A stretch of 64,000 nucleotides of DNA from Micrasema longulum (taxonomy: Eukaryota > Arthropoda > Insecta > Trichoptera > Brachycentridae), in contig JAGVSM010002660.1 in the NCBI GenBank assembly GCA_022494885.1, positions 1 to 64,000 of the forward strand, read 5' to 3'. Positions within the stretch are counted from its first letter, which is position 1. Every line of letters starts with the position of its first letter. The position numbers and the translations under genes are program-made. Shown one piece after another: positions 39,901-45,281 of this stretch. The notes under the pieces were generated by a model that saw only the letters and a list, made by a program, of their open reading frames with translations, was not told the origin of the DNA and ran no database searches.

Positions 39901-41320
39901 ATCCTTATCCGTTAATGTGAACACAAAAGATGATGCTTCGCGCAAAGCGGTTCGTTTTGGACCAACTGAAACACAGCCCTCCGGTTGGCAAAAATAAACC
40001 ATATCCAAAGGTAAGCCGAAATCCGAATGATCCGTTGGGGGATAACGTCTTAGTAACTCTGGCGCCTGTAAAATGTAGGTACATTAATATGCAAATTTAC
40101 TTTATAAATGTCTAACTTCAAAATCAGCATTTTTGTCGTAATAATAACCCGTAGTATGAAAATACACTTTCTTATTTATTTCATTCTTTTTTCATTTCAT
40201 TTTATTTTTATTTATTAAGAAAAAACAACAGTTTTTATAAAAGAATACAAAATATAACAAATAGTACATACATCCAGTTAAAGTTTTTCACAAATATAAT
40301 GAGAGAACATGTCACACAGTAAAGAGAAAAATAATATATTTTATAAGACATGAGAAAAAAAAAGAGCTCGTAAGAAGGTTAAGGGATGAGGAAGGAGTGG
40401 AGGAGAGGGATTTTCATAATATAGTTGAACAATTTAAAATTTTGAAATCATAATAAAATAAACTTATTTAAAGGAACATAAACTTATTACACACTGACAA
40501 ATGTTTCATTTTACAGTGTTTCAAAAAGGTTTTTTTTTGAAGTCACAAAATGTTGTATTAAAAATATCTAAATGGGGACAAAGTAAATTAAATTTGGAAC
40601 AGCTACAAAGACTTTAGAGAGCTTATTGCTAAAAACAATATCTTCTTAAATTATCAGAAGAAAAATAGTTCAAAATTTGTACTTAATTTTAATAAATATA
40701 AATACGCATAGATTTTCAAATTTCAGCTGGTTATTAGGGAGTAGATAGAGCTTGCATATATTATATAAACTTATTAGTAAAAATACTTATCTTGTACACA
40801 TTATATGATGAGGAGTGTGAGATCAGGTAATGAGTTCGTAATGAGACAGGAAGAGAATTCAGGAAAGAAAAGTAAGAAATAAAAATTTTAAAAAGTTCAG
40901 CGATGTTTAGAATTCTAAGGAAACATAATGATGTTTCAAGCATTTATTTAAAGTACGTATTTATAAAGACGTATTTTTTATATGAAGAGGTAGCTCATTC
41001 CAAATTCTGGCACCTTGAACAGAAAAGGAATTGCTGAAGAATGATGTTACATGCCGAGGAACGGAAAGTGTCCTTTCCTAAGAAGAGCAAAGTGATGGAC
41101 CATGATCAGAACGGTAAATGAAATTCTCAGCAAGATATTTTTGTGGTTAATAGTGAAAAGAGAGGTGTCTAGTTACAGTAGAATTATTTTATAAATTAAA
41201 GTGATTTACCTGTACCGGAGGGTTGCAATTGCTTTTTAGAGAACCTTGAGAAGGCCTTGCTCCCACTATAGCTAAATAATCTAATAAACGAGGACATAAG
41301 AATTGCTTTTGAATATCCAT
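726..41320 (-). CDS. MADD: MADD / Rab3-GEF, DENN-domain guanine exchange factor with death domain (34 coding exons)
   Basis: This is the spliced minus-strand gene for the MADD/DENN/Rab3-GEP orthologue (Drosophila Rab3-GEF), a cytosolic exchange factor that loads GTP on Rab3/Rab27 on secretory vesicles; the vertebrate protein also binds TNF-receptor-type death domains. The 34 exons I placed all carry GT/AG introns and join without a phase conflict: 6054 nt, about 2017 residues including one optional microexon. Order of parts: uDENN (about 10-210), cDENN (about 211-400), dDENN and the conserved [21 protein letters not shown] block (about 400-720), an acidic/Ser-rich linker, an A/K/S-rich segment (about 990-1056), the death-domain region (about 1190-1290), a conserved C-terminal block (about 1480-1830) and a Pro-rich tail. 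The length matches the fly and human proteins. The ATG is preceded by an untranslated leader with an acceptor at 41516. Exons are listed separately. The family call rests on many long recognisable blocks. Confidence 0.97.
1998..2029 (+). repeat. 32-bp exact duplication, copy 1
   Basis: AGGTAAACACATTATAATTA and the following 12 bases recur without mismatch at 3638-3669. Flanks do not match. Confidence 0.9.
2180..2625 (-). CDS. MADD: MADD coding exon 33 (conserved ICYAVLC plus Pro-rich tail)
   Basis: Acceptor AATTGTTTTCAG, donor AATATAG|GTGAGT. Encodes residues 1791-1939. It opens with [18 protein letters not shown], the last strongly conserved MADD block, then runs into a Lys/Glu-rich stretch and Pro-rich, SH3-ligand-like runs ([28 protein letters not shown]). 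Confidence 0.95.
3638..3669 (+). repeat. 32-bp exact duplication, copy 2
   Basis: Identical to 1998-2029; here it follows TTTTTAATTGC, so the copy starts at an acceptor-like AG on the plus strand. The two copies flank MADD exon 33. Confidence 0.9.
4283..4622. mobile_element. MITE-like element with ~30-bp inverted ends
   Basis: GCGTTATCCATTCGGGGTGT near 4289 is inverted at about 4590-4622 (ACATTCCGAACGGATAACGC). An inner repeat of the same unit (CCCGTTCGAGATGTTTCGGA) follows the left end. No protein is encoded. It is in the MADD intron between exons 32 and 33. Confidence 0.65.
6081..6127 (-). CDS. MADD: MADD coding exon 32 (47 nt)
   Basis: Acceptor TTATTTACAG, donor CCATG|GTAAGT. Encodes residues 1775-1790, [15 protein letters not shown], equivalent to the EVVSHKYKTPM segment of vertebrates. 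Confidence 0.93.
7042..7111 (-). CDS. MADD: MADD coding exon 31 (70 nt)
   Basis: Acceptor CTGTTACAG, donor AATTTA|GTAAGT. Encodes residues 1752-1775, [20 protein letters not shown] followed by EEF, matching the family's VFIELNHIKKC segment. The exon is short and was found by looking for the missing conserved block. Confidence 0.93.
7530..8460. other. GC-rich island in MADD intron 30 (exons 30-31)
   Basis: About 0.9 kb that is clearly richer in G and C than its ~70% AT surroundings. It has a G-run and CGG-rich start (7565-7620), degenerate CGGCTACG(A/G)CA repeats (7615-7680), a CAACCATGG at 7677-7685, three GTCGACG units (8203-8223) and GCGGCCGC (about 8270). A plus-strand ACAG|GTAAGC at 8070-8076 is a good donor. 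No conserved protein is recognised in either strand. It could be a promoter and first exon of a nested plus-strand transcript. Confidence 0.55.
9500..11330 (+). other. AU-rich stretch without recognisable gene or repeat
   Basis: No conserved frame and no clear TE. On the plus strand it looks like a long 3' UTR (T-rich, several TGTAAATA-like words, AATAAAAT near 11294), but no gene can be tied to it. Confidence 0.3.
11335..11448 (-). mobile_element. SINE family A, degraded copy
   Basis: TAATAGCCGTAAATAACCGT, GAAAATAGGAATCAAGTCTG and GGTCCACGACCCGATTC are diverged family A words. Confidence 0.45.
11616..11783 (-). CDS. MADD: MADD coding exon 30
   Basis: Acceptor CGTTATTCACAG, donor GCAAG|GTAGGT. 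Encodes residues 1696-1751: [15 protein letters not shown], a Gly run, then [20 protein letters not shown]. The exon is GC-rich in an AT-rich setting. Confidence 0.96.
11923..12372 (+). repeat. Long dispersed direct repeat, copy 1 (~450 bp)
   Basis: Closely matches 31655-32104 in the same orientation from ATGCCGTGTTGTGTCCTTT through GATGCAATCACATTTCAT, TTTTTCCATCTGTCAGATT, GTTGCCAGGGTAG and TTAAATGACCCTTTACTTA. No coding frame and no obvious terminal inverted repeats. It lies in the MADD intron between exons 29 and 30. Confidence 0.88.
12645..12960 (+). repeat. Three spaced copies of a ~65-bp unit
   Basis: Units near 12650, 12745 and 12885 share GATTACA.CACGTCTTGCAGCTACAAAGCGCA..GACGGTTGG...CTAACCCCATTTAC. 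Spacing is uneven (about 100 and 140 bp). A fourth copy lies at 59950. Confidence 0.75.
13495..13622 (-). CDS. MADD: MADD coding exon 29
   Basis: Acceptor CATTTATAG, donor CGGAAG|GTATGC. Encodes residues 1653-1695, [20 protein letters not shown] then [20 protein letters not shown]. Confidence 0.97.
13708..13852 (-). CDS. MADD: MADD coding exon 28
   Basis: Acceptor AAAATTTTCAG, donor CTCAAG|GTATGC. Encodes residues 1605-1653 with [20 protein letters not shown], matching TFVVHAGTDTNGDIFFMEV. Confidence 0.96.
14215..14370 (-). mobile_element. SINE family A copy (minus)
   Basis: GGGGAATTTTCAACGAGTTG, GATAGAGTGGGGTTCGAACC, TCAATGAGTCCACGATACTA and GAACCAAACCCGATTT match the order seen at 24385. 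Confidence 0.65.
14913..15152 (-). CDS. MADD: MADD coding exon 27
   Basis: Acceptor TTTGTTTCTAG, donor AACCTG|GTAATT. Encodes residues 1525-1604, with [20 protein letters not shown] and [20 protein letters not shown], both conserved. Confidence 0.97.
15215..15420 (+). mobile_element. SINE family C copy
   Basis: GTGTGTGAAATAGAATCAAA...CGGCTACTCTAATAGTA...TTGAGTGGAAATAAATTCGT, then a tRNA-like head with CTGGATTCGATTCCTGGCAG. It directly follows the acceptor side of MADD exon 27. Confidence 0.75.
15628..15725 (-). CDS. MADD: MADD coding exon 26
   Basis: Acceptor TTTATTTTCAG, donor TCAA|GTACGT. Encodes residues 1492-1524, [19 protein letters not shown], an almost invariant MADD block. Confidence 0.97.
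15861..16014 (-). CDS. MADD: MADD coding exon 25
   Basis: Acceptor TTTTCTTCCAG, donor TTAG|GTACTC. Encodes residues 1441-1492 and ends TYIFQGLLG, matching the vertebrate VYLYEGLLG. Confidence 0.93.
16235..16365 (+). mobile_element. Foldback MITE family 1, old diverged copy
   Basis: The order TTTTATGACTCGTGAGGCTG, CTCAACGCACTGTAAGATTT, TGTTCAAACATCCATATTTA follows the family's TTATGACC...CACACTGTAACATT...GAACATCCATAT. It is heavily mutated. Confidence 0.4.
17573..17704 (-). CDS. MADD: MADD coding exon 24
   Basis: Acceptor TTTGTGGGTTAG, donor CCAAT|GTAAGT. Encodes residues 1397-1440, with a Ser/Thr/Asn-rich stretch ending [14 protein letters not shown]. Phase 0 at both ends. Confidence 0.88.
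18035..18226 (+). mobile_element. LINE remnant (RTE/CR1-like C-terminal motif)
   Basis: The plus frame reads [20 protein letters not shown] then [20 protein letters not shown]. This resembles the RRxSWLRNLRxW...LFRxA...KxxIAxMIANxRR ending found in many insect LINE polyproteins. It lies inside the MADD intron between exons 23 and 24. The match is by pattern only. Confidence 0.5.
18930..19085 (-). mobile_element. SINE family A copy (minus)
   Basis: TATTTACCCATATATTTC, GTCCATTTTGTAAAAATCGT, TTGATCCGTGAGCCCACAAT and GGACCACAACTCGGTTC follow the family order. Confidence 0.65.
19650..19786 (-). CDS. MADD: MADD coding exon 23
   Basis: Acceptor AAATTTTCAG, donor CAGAA|GTACGT. Encodes residues 1351-1396 with [20 protein letters not shown], an insect-type MADD segment. 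Confidence 0.92.
19891..20353 (-). CDS. MADD: MADD coding exon 22 (death-domain region)
   Basis: Acceptor TTTTCCTTAG, donor AAATG|GTACCT. Encodes residues 1197-1351, the largest exon. [20 protein letters not shown] and [20 protein letters not shown] align with the death-domain segment of MADD, which in vertebrates contacts TNFR1. A Ser-Pro-rich tail follows. Confidence 0.96.
20520..20590 (-). mobile_element. SINE family A, truncated body
   Basis: ACGATTTACCCAAATATTTT and TATTTTGGTGGCCATTTAAA match the body of the copy at 24385; the tRNA-like head is absent. Confidence 0.5.
20900..21141 (-). CDS. MADD: MADD coding exon 21 (Gln/Pro-rich)
   Basis: Acceptor TTTTAATTGCAG, donor AATGAT|GTAAGT. 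Encodes residues 1116-1196: a Gln-, Ala- and Pro-rich linker ending in TENQNFLND, which leads into the death-domain region as ENQQFLKEV does in vertebrates. Confidence 0.92.
21196..21290 (+). mobile_element. Foldback MITE family 1, left fragment
   Basis: TTGTTGCAACAGAGAGG, GAAGGGAATATT, GGCATTTACAGGGTTATGAC and CATTGGCTGGTTAAAC match the left half of the element at 26942. It stops where the LINE fragment begins. Confidence 0.65.
21291..22340 (+). mobile_element. Non-LTR retrotransposon (jockey-like) 3' fragment
   Basis: A plus-strand frame (about 21291-21701) reads [20 protein letters not shown], then [20 protein letters not shown] and [16 protein letters not shown], the region after the reverse-transcriptase core in jockey/R1-type LINEs. 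About 640 bp of non-coding sequence follows and probably contains the 3' UTR, ending near an AATAAATTG. The element is 5'-truncated, antisense to MADD, and abuts a broken foldback copy at 21196-21290. Confidence 0.8.
22357..22534 (-). CDS. MADD: MADD coding exon 20
   Basis: Acceptor GTTTCTTTTAG, donor AAAAA|GTAAAT. Encodes residues 1057-1116, ending [10 protein letters not shown]. The intron that follows holds a LINE fragment on the opposite strand. Confidence 0.9.
22643..22843 (-). CDS. MADD: MADD coding exon 19 (A/K/S-rich helical segment)
   Basis: Acceptor TTTTGTTCTAG, donor TTAAAG|GTAAGT. Encodes residues 990-1056, made of repeated Ala/Lys/Ser/Glu turns ([20 protein letters not shown]) that look like an extended amphipathic helix or weak coiled coil. 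Confidence 0.93.
22936..23148 (-). CDS. MADD: MADD coding exon 18
   Basis: Acceptor TGATGTTTTAG, donor GACAAG|GTAATC. Encodes residues 919-989, a Gly/Ser/Gln-rich linker ending in a helical stretch [20 protein letters not shown]. Confidence 0.92.
23595..23770 (-). mobile_element. SINE family C copy (minus)
   Basis: Reverse-oriented copy. The plus strand reads GCCAGGAATCAAACCCTGGA (B-box reversed), CCACTACACTACGAGAAGGG, then the body with GAGTAGCCATCGAGTAATTA and AGGGTTCTGGTTTTATTTCA. Confidence 0.75.
24385..24540 (-). mobile_element. SINE family A copy (minus)
   Basis: The plus strand reads TTTACCCAAATATTTCATTT, GGCCATTTTCAACGAGTT, TAGAGTGGGATTCGAACCAC then GTCCGAGACACTAGCG and AACCACAACCCGACTT, a reversed tRNA-like head plus body. 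Related copies are at 14215, 18930, 55200 and 11335. Confidence 0.75.
25146..25916 (+). mobile_element. hAT-superfamily DNA transposon, internally deleted, with 8-bp target duplication
   Basis: The element starts CAGTGTTTCCCA and ends TGGGAAACACTG, classic hAT terminal inverted repeats. It is flanked on both sides by the same 8 bases, GTGTACAG (25138-25145 and 25917-25924). A plus-strand remnant at about 25375-25610 reads [13 protein letters not shown] then [15 protein letters not shown] and [15 protein letters not shown], the C-terminal dimerisation region of ZBED/Buster-like hAT transposases. At ~770 bp it lacks most of the transposase. It sits in the MADD intron between exons 17 and 18. 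Confidence 0.93.
26089..26271 (-). CDS. MADD: MADD coding exon 17 (Ser-rich linker; tandem acceptor)
   Basis: Donor CAGCG|GTAAGT. Encodes residues 858-918, a Ser/Asp-rich linker ending in GSLRGKAPA. Two in-frame acceptors lie 9 nt apart (AG after 26280 and after 26271). The longer form would add Arg-Thr-Gln; the choice cannot be settled here. Confidence 0.88.
26942..27258. mobile_element. Foldback MITE, nearly complete (family 1)
   Basis: The two halves are inverted copies. TTACAACAGGGATGGAGAAC at the left matches the reverse of the right end (…CATCCTTGTTGTAA), and AAGTGGCCACTTTACACACT recurs inverted near the middle together with CTATGTTCGAACAT. It lies in the MADD intron between exons 16 and 17. 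No protein is encoded. Confidence 0.85.
27600..27637. repeat. Perfect 17-bp hairpin
   Basis: ATTTTTTCTTCATACAC and its exact reverse complement flank a TTAT loop, in the MADD intron between exons 16 and 17. No known element could be assigned. Confidence 0.9.
27988..28072. mobile_element. Small foldback element (family 2)
   Basis: CTCGCGGCTGTAGAAAAAGC at the left is inverted at the right as CTACGGCCGCGAG, with an inner ACGCGAGATAA. The same words occur at 60968-61030 and 36605-36649. It lies 60 bp into the intron after MADD exon 16. Confidence 0.6.
28132..28329 (-). CDS. MADD: MADD coding exon 16 (Ser/Pro and acidic linker)
   Basis: Acceptor TTTTTACAG, donor AGAAAT|GTAAGT. Encodes residues 792-857: a Ser-Pro repeat ([20 protein letters not shown]), then a Asp/His/Glu-rich stretch, probably disordered. 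It is GC-rich. A small foldback element sits about 60 bp inside the next intron. Confidence 0.9.
29190..29296 (-). CDS. MADD: MADD coding exon 15
   Basis: Acceptor TTAATTGCAG, donor AAACA|GTAAGA. Encodes residues 756-791, a variable linker ([20 protein letters not shown]). Placement rests on matching phases at both ends. Confidence 0.88.
29372..29473 (-). CDS. MADD: MADD coding exon 14
   Basis: Acceptor TTCATTTTAG, donor CCAA|GTAAGA. Encodes residues 722-756. [17 protein letters not shown] corresponds to the vertebrate SSSSYSSLGDFVSEM motif. Confidence 0.95.
29557..29767 (-). CDS. MADD: MADD coding exon 13
   Basis: Acceptor AACTTTTTAG, donor CTACTG|GTAAGG. Encodes residues 652-722 with the conserved [20 protein letters not shown] segment. 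Confidence 0.95.
30048..30206 (-). CDS. MADD: MADD coding exon 12
   Basis: Acceptor TTTTTTTTAG, donor ACTCAG|GTAAAG. Encodes residues 599-651, [20 protein letters not shown] then [20 protein letters not shown], a direct match to the family. Confidence 0.97.
30324..30576 (-). CDS. MADD: MADD coding exon 11 ([18 protein letters not shown] block)
   Basis: Acceptor TGTTTTTAG, donor CCATG|GTGCGT. Encodes residues 514-598: a Ser/Thr/Pro-rich linker followed by [20 protein letters not shown], one of the most recognisable MADD signatures. Confidence 0.97.
31055..31155 (-). CDS. MADD: MADD coding exon 10
   Basis: Acceptor GCATAACCAG, donor CTCAC|GTAATA (a weak -1 base). Encodes residues 481-514, beginning [12 protein letters not shown]. 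The split codon AC|T joins to the next exon in frame. Confidence 0.85.
31655..32104 (+). repeat. Long dispersed direct repeat, copy 2 (~450 bp)
   Basis: Partner of 11923-12372. Differences are scattered substitutions and short indels. It lies in the MADD intron between exon 10 and the microexon. Confidence 0.88.
32576..32596 (-). CDS. MADD: Candidate MADD microexon (21 nt, 7 residues)
   Basis: A 21-nt in-phase stretch encoding AMQLMDQ lies between TATTTTCTCTTTTAAATATAG and a GTTGGC donor. Its neighbours join perfectly with or without it: HLKQ can run straight into ALSNMNTNG of the next exon, which matches the vertebrate HLKQALASMS order. It would therefore be an optional cassette rather than a constitutive exon. 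The donor is mediocre and no transcript is available, so the call is tentative. Confidence 0.45.
33552..33678 (-). CDS. MADD: MADD coding exon 8 (dDENN)
   Basis: Acceptor CTTTTAG, donor AAACAG|GTAAAA. Encodes residues 431-473, with [20 protein letters not shown] and an end in ILKNHLKQ, matching the family's DDVWLVDLDSN segment. Confidence 0.95.
34370..34440 (+). repeat. Short dispersed repeat (GAAGCTTGTA...AAACCGGT type)
   Basis: CTTGATAAAGAAGCTTGTAT and GCTTTGAAACCGGTCGGTAG recur, diverged, at 14105-14160 and 57868-57935. The words resemble hairpin motifs found at ends of arthropod retroelements. Confidence 0.55.
34601..34840 (+). repeat. Imperfect tandem duplication, ~157-bp period
   Basis: AAACTTGATGGTGGGGGATC...TTTCGTAATCGGTCGAGAGA at 34601 recurs as AAACTTGAAGGGGGGGGATC...CTTCGTAATCGCTCAAGAGA at 34758. 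It lies in the intron next to MADD exon 7. Confidence 0.75.
34908..35160 (-). CDS. MADD: MADD coding exon 7 (cDENN/dDENN core)
   Basis: Acceptor TTTTTCTAG, donor TTTAG|GTAAGA. Encodes residues 347-431, including [20 protein letters not shown] and [16 protein letters not shown], the most conserved DENN-core sequences. The donor lies just beside a tandem-duplicated stretch in the following intron. Confidence 0.97.
35688..35938 (-). CDS. MADD: MADD coding exon 6 (cDENN)
   Basis: Acceptor TTTTCAG, donor ATTAG|GTAAGG. Encodes residues 263-347 with [20 protein letters not shown] and the [20 protein letters not shown] block, nearly invariant in MADD. Confidence 0.97.
36525..36655. mobile_element. 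Foldback element with two nested hairpins (family 2 relative)
   Basis: GTGCTATTCTAAACG (36605-36619) faces CGTTTGGAATAGCAC (36635-36649) with one mismatch. A second hairpin centred near 36565 pairs TATCGCGGT with ACCGCGATA. Confidence 0.55.
36760..36828 (-). mobile_element. SINE family C head (minus, partial)
   Basis: GTAATCGAATTCCGTACCTC, ATGCATGGTATGCAAATG and CTCTAGACCACGAGGCAG are the reversed B- and A-box words of the tRNA-like head. Confidence 0.55.
37273..37430 (-). CDS. MADD: MADD coding exon 5 (start of cDENN)
   Basis: Acceptor TTTATTTCAG, donor GGAAG|GTAAAC. Encodes residues 211-263 with [20 protein letters not shown] followed by [18 protein letters not shown], the diagnostic entry to the cDENN module. 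Confidence 0.96.
38408..38597 (-). CDS. MADD: MADD coding exon 4 (Ser/Pro-rich linker in the DENN region)
   Basis: Acceptor TTGTTTTAG, donor GACAG|GTTGGT. Encodes residues 147-210, a low-complexity stretch rich in Ser, Asp, Pro and Gly between the uDENN and cDENN parts, ending in RASRKRQ. It is GC-rich compared with its introns. Its frame is fixed by both neighbours. Confidence 0.92.
38927..38946 (+). repeat. Poly-A run
   Basis: About 20 consecutive A residues at the outer end of the SINE family B copy that follows. Confidence 0.9.
38947..39103 (-). mobile_element. tRNA-derived SINE, family B, copy 1
   Basis: Read on the minus strand it starts GGTCTCCATGGTGTAATGGC (A-box), has AGTTCGAATCCCGGTGAG (B-box), then a body ending GTAATTGGGCTTCC. 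The body matches the copies at 46333 and 62800. Confidence 0.8.
39151..39310 (-). CDS. MADD: MADD coding exon 3 (uDENN)
   Basis: Acceptor CTTATTTCAG, donor TCAAG|GTTAGA. Encodes residues 94-147, including [17 protein letters not shown], the conserved uDENN strand, then a Ser/Arg-rich loop. Confidence 0.95.
39897..40065 (-). CDS. MADD: MADD coding exon 2 (uDENN)
   Basis: Flanked by TTTTACAG and TCAG|GTAAAT. Encodes residues 38-94, with [20 protein letters not shown] and a [14 protein letters not shown] segment typical of the uDENN module. Confidence 0.95.
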
Positions 41321-41516
41321 TTTGATGCTTAGTAATTACTTAATTTATTTACACATATGCCTTTTAAAATGAGCCTTTTTCATTCATGTCACCGCGCTCT
41401 GGATGGTGACAAACATTTTCTTGCACTTATTTCCATTCCACTCAATATTTTTATTTTTATTTGAAGTTTCTTCGGTCTTTGGAATCTTATTTGCATTATT
41501 ATTCTGGCATCCTTGC
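41210..41516 (-). CDS. MADD: MADD coding exon 1 (start codon) with 5' leader
   Basis: The acceptor after 41516 (TTTTTTTTCAG) opens an exon whose first ~196 nt are untranslated. The ATG at 41318-41320 starts [20 protein letters not shown], the typical N-terminus of MADD orthologues. The donor is CAG|GTAAAT. Coding part is 41210-41320, residues 1-37. An upstream ATG in the leader (of the form ATGCCAGAA) opens only a short frame. Confidence 0.93.
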
Positions 41517-41849
41517 CTGAAAAAAAATCACGTATTTCAATCAAAGTAATTAATAAAAAATATTTTATTATTTTTATATTTCGCTAATTCTGTCGTGGTT
41601 TACTGATGTCACAATAATTCAACATTTCATTGCTCTAACGATCTTATAAAGACAAGCTGCTTTACTTTTATGGAATTTAACGTTTTTACTAGACTTGGAC
41701 GATATTTCTCGGAAGAATGGTCCATCGCACAAATATAGAGTATTTCTATAAATATACTTCACCATAAAGTTAACGGAGGTCGCGTATGCGGAATCGTCAA
41801 ATCATGTGAAAAGACGCCTGCTTTAAGTAAATATGCAACTTCTCAAAAT

Positions 41850-41990
41850 TGTTAAGATATAAACAGTGTGTAAAGTGATTTTGGTTTGGCTGGCAGTTTG
41901 GCTGGTTTAAGTGTCACTTAGCTGGTTTAAGTGACACAACCAGCTAAGACAGATTTCTATATTCCTCAATAATTCCTAGATCTCGGTGAA
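41850..41990. mobile_element. Foldback-like sequence with GCTGGTTTAAGTGACAC inverted repeats
   Basis: GCTGGTTTAAGTGTCACTTA followed by GCTGGTTTAAGTGACACAAC gives nested direct and inverted repeats around ACAGTGTGTAAAGTG, which is shared with foldback family 1. Confidence 0.45.
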
Positions 41991-42409
41991 TGTAATTTTC
42001 TTTATCTATGTTGAGAAATAGGTATATTTGGGTGAAATTCCAAGGTTTAATTTCAATATTACTTTGCAAATATTGGAGCATCCTCAAAATATTATATCTG
42101 AGGACATTTCAATTATCTTACCTCGATTTCTTACTAACTTAAAAACGCATCAAATACACAATTAAAAATATTGTTAAATAAACGCGGGGTATTAATGCAG
42201 CTATTGATTTTATGTACATTTGCTAACCGTGTGAGGAAGTAATTTGCAAAATGGCCATCAAATTAAAATCGATTACTTCAGTAAGTAAAAAATCATCTGC
42301 TCTGCAGTCTACGTAGCTTTTTAGCGGGAAGAAAATGGTGTCAATTAATACCTTTTTTTATTATTGGACATACATCTAATTATACGCATATGATTTTAGC
42401 CTAGTAGTT

Positions 42410-42575
42410 CACGACTAGTAGTTAGTATAAGTCGTAATATGGGACATGACCTCAATAATAATAATTGTGTCCCCTCTTCCACCCTTGACACATATCTGGG
42501 GTTGTCCTATTTATGGGGCTCCCTGTACGAGTGGGTGCCCAACAGGTTATATTGATTCTTTTATACTATATTTAT
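42410..42575 (-). repeat. Possible LINE 3'-UTR relative
   Basis: On the minus strand AACCTGTTGGGCACCCACTC and a nearby GGAAGAGGGGACAC resemble the region after the reverse-transcriptase frame at 21791-21830 (CCTATTGGGCACCCCGTACT). A weak match. Confidence 0.35.
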
Positions 42576-42579
42576 TTAA

Positions 42580-44100
42580 CTATGTACATTATTCCGTACG
42601 CCCGTAAACATTGTTATAAAATTATTTCATTTTTAATTTAAAAAATTAAAAACTTCTCCAAAATCTTTTATCTAAATTTGTTTGCAAAAATAAATCCTGT
42701 GTTAGTTCGTAAAAGTATTTGTTTATGATCATCTCTCGTATTTGTATACTGAACCATGTATAACAGTAGCAATTTTTACAAAAAAATACCACAATAATTA
42801 TTTTTAAACTGAAAACCAGAAGTAATTTATTTAAAATATGATGTTATTGAAAGTTGATACAATAATGCCACATTCTGTATACCAACACCCATAATTTTAA
42901 CTAATGATTTTTTGGTATTTGTACGAGTTAATGGGAAATTAAATAAATTACTTGTGAGTTGATAATCAAAAAATACTAAAATGATCTCAAGTAAATGAGA
43001 TCAGATCAAAGTAAAATTACATAATAAAATAATTATTAAAAATGTTCGAATGCTTAGACTTTTTAAATATTTTTATTTGATTAGTTATTTAGAATGTTTA
43101 AAGAGAAACCTGTTGAAATTTATTTGATAAAAAAACACTTTTGTACACGTAAATGAGATGTCAAGAAGGTTTTAAAATGTATCTCACTTCACTCTTGAAT
43201 TTCTGTATAGTTGTTAACTTTAGTCTGTGCGGTACATCATTGTACAATTTGTTTACATACTTTCCATACTTGTATTTGCTTTTTATACATCTTTATATTT
43301 TTATGTTTTTTTGCTATGTATTTTTGTATTATTTAATGTAGTACTCACTGTTATTTGGAATATTATTTATTACTCTCTTTTCTTACTACAGTATAGAGGG
43401 AGTTTCTAGAAACCATATTATCTCCATTATCATTTCAATTATGTTTTTATAATTTTTTTTTCATTGATTTTAATTTTAATTCATTATTTTGTATATTTGA
43501 TTTCTTATGAATCTCAATTCGTATAATTTGTATTTTGAAATTTTAATCTAATTATTATTTTTTTTAATGTATTTTAAACTCTTATGTGGTAAAAATTACA
43601 AAGTGTTTCATTTTAAATAAATTCAAAATATTTTTCCACGAAGTTAATGCTGAAACAATCTAATTTTATCATGCAAAAAATAACTCATTTAGCCAGATTG
43701 AATCATTATTAAAATCTGGGTGACAACACAACCACAATCACAAAAAGATAGAACCCTCGAAATAAAAAACGTACATTTACAATTATTCCATGATCATTAA
43801 GATTCCTATGTCATTCTAACAATAAATATATTGTAATAAACATAACTTCATATTTCCTTCTCTAAAATGGTATTTATTCTTGTTATAATTTGTCAATTTA
43901 ATACAACTCCGATTAAGATTTTTAAAATCATTTTCGTATTTTTAGAATTTTCTATGAATGGAGTGTTTTATAAAGTAAGGAACCAACTTGTCTGTTGAAT
44001 AATATTTTATCTTTTATTGATCTAAATTACTAATTATCAAAAAATAATGAGTCTCGCAATACAGCGCATTAAAAAATTAGATATGCTTTATCACGTATCA
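42580..44100. other. AT-rich upstream intron/intergenic DNA, nothing recognised
   Basis: Very AT-rich with only short chance frames; no conserved coding segment or clear repeat was seen. Confidence 0.5.
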
Positions 44101-45281
44101 TAATTCCTTTCTAACTACGAGATAAACGTCGGCACAGCGTCGGCGTCGCGTCGCGCGTCGGTGTACTAATTTTATCATTTTAGTAAAGAACTATCACCCA
44201 AAAATCATTTTAATTACTCACACAAAAAAATATGAACTGCATTTTTATCATAGCGTGGAAGACATACATTAAGAACGAAATAATCGATACGCAAAGCGAA
44301 TTTTACAAAACACGATAATTTATTTTGTTTAAAATTGCATAGTTTTTATCGCTTAAGTAACAGTTACTTAGTGAAATATTTTTATGAAGGATAAATACCT
44401 AATTTCAAATCGGTATTAAGTAATCGAGCCGCAAGAGCGTACAACAGGTTCACGAAATTTTGACAAAATTGTCATTGGGAACTAACGAAATAATGTAAGC
44501 GAGTTATCTAACCATGGCTTATCGCATTTGTTTAACCCTTTAAATCGAAATGTTTTATGTTCCACGACACTTTACATAACACTTTAATCCTTATCAAAAA
44601 CACATAACAATATAGAATACAATTTAATAGTAATCGGTTCTTGTGCGTCCTTCAATGTGCGTCAGAATGACAAAACGCGGCTAGGAAAACTCGTTTTCTG
44701 GTGCGACATCGAGAATCGATAAAGTACTGTAACCGTTATACAGACGTACGGACGTAGATAGTAGGTATACCAACATCCGACATAGATATTATTATATTTA
44801 ATGTTAAGGAGCGCGTACGGGAATGACAGCGTATTTGTGAACCCTAGAGGACATTTCGGAAATTATAAAAATTATATTAATACATAGCAATAAATATCTT
44901 TATCAATAAATCGTACAAATAGCTTCTAAACTAAAAATCCCCACGCCTTGTAATTTTTAAATGTTTTTAAAAATGAATTGAATGAGCAATGCAAAAATTT
45001 TACTCAAAAATAAATTCGTCGTTGAACTCAAAATCTTTTTTAAAAATAATTAGCATGGCGCGGAAATTAATATAATTTCATTTTTAAACAGTTGACATTT
45101 GTTATAAGGATATTATTGAAATTGGATATTAATATAGAATTCCAAAATAAATAACATTGAATCGGTCTACTACGTCCGTTTGTGGTCAGAATATACCGTC
45201 CGTATAGCGTGTTGCACGCTTTCATATAAAATAATCTAGCAAACTTGATTACTTCGTTATATTATTTGATCGAGCGCTTAC

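Noticed and set aside
43153..43409. Two overlapping hydrophobic plus frames as membrane proteins
   Set aside because: T-rich DNA gives Phe/Leu/Tyr-rich translations in any frame; no conserved feature.
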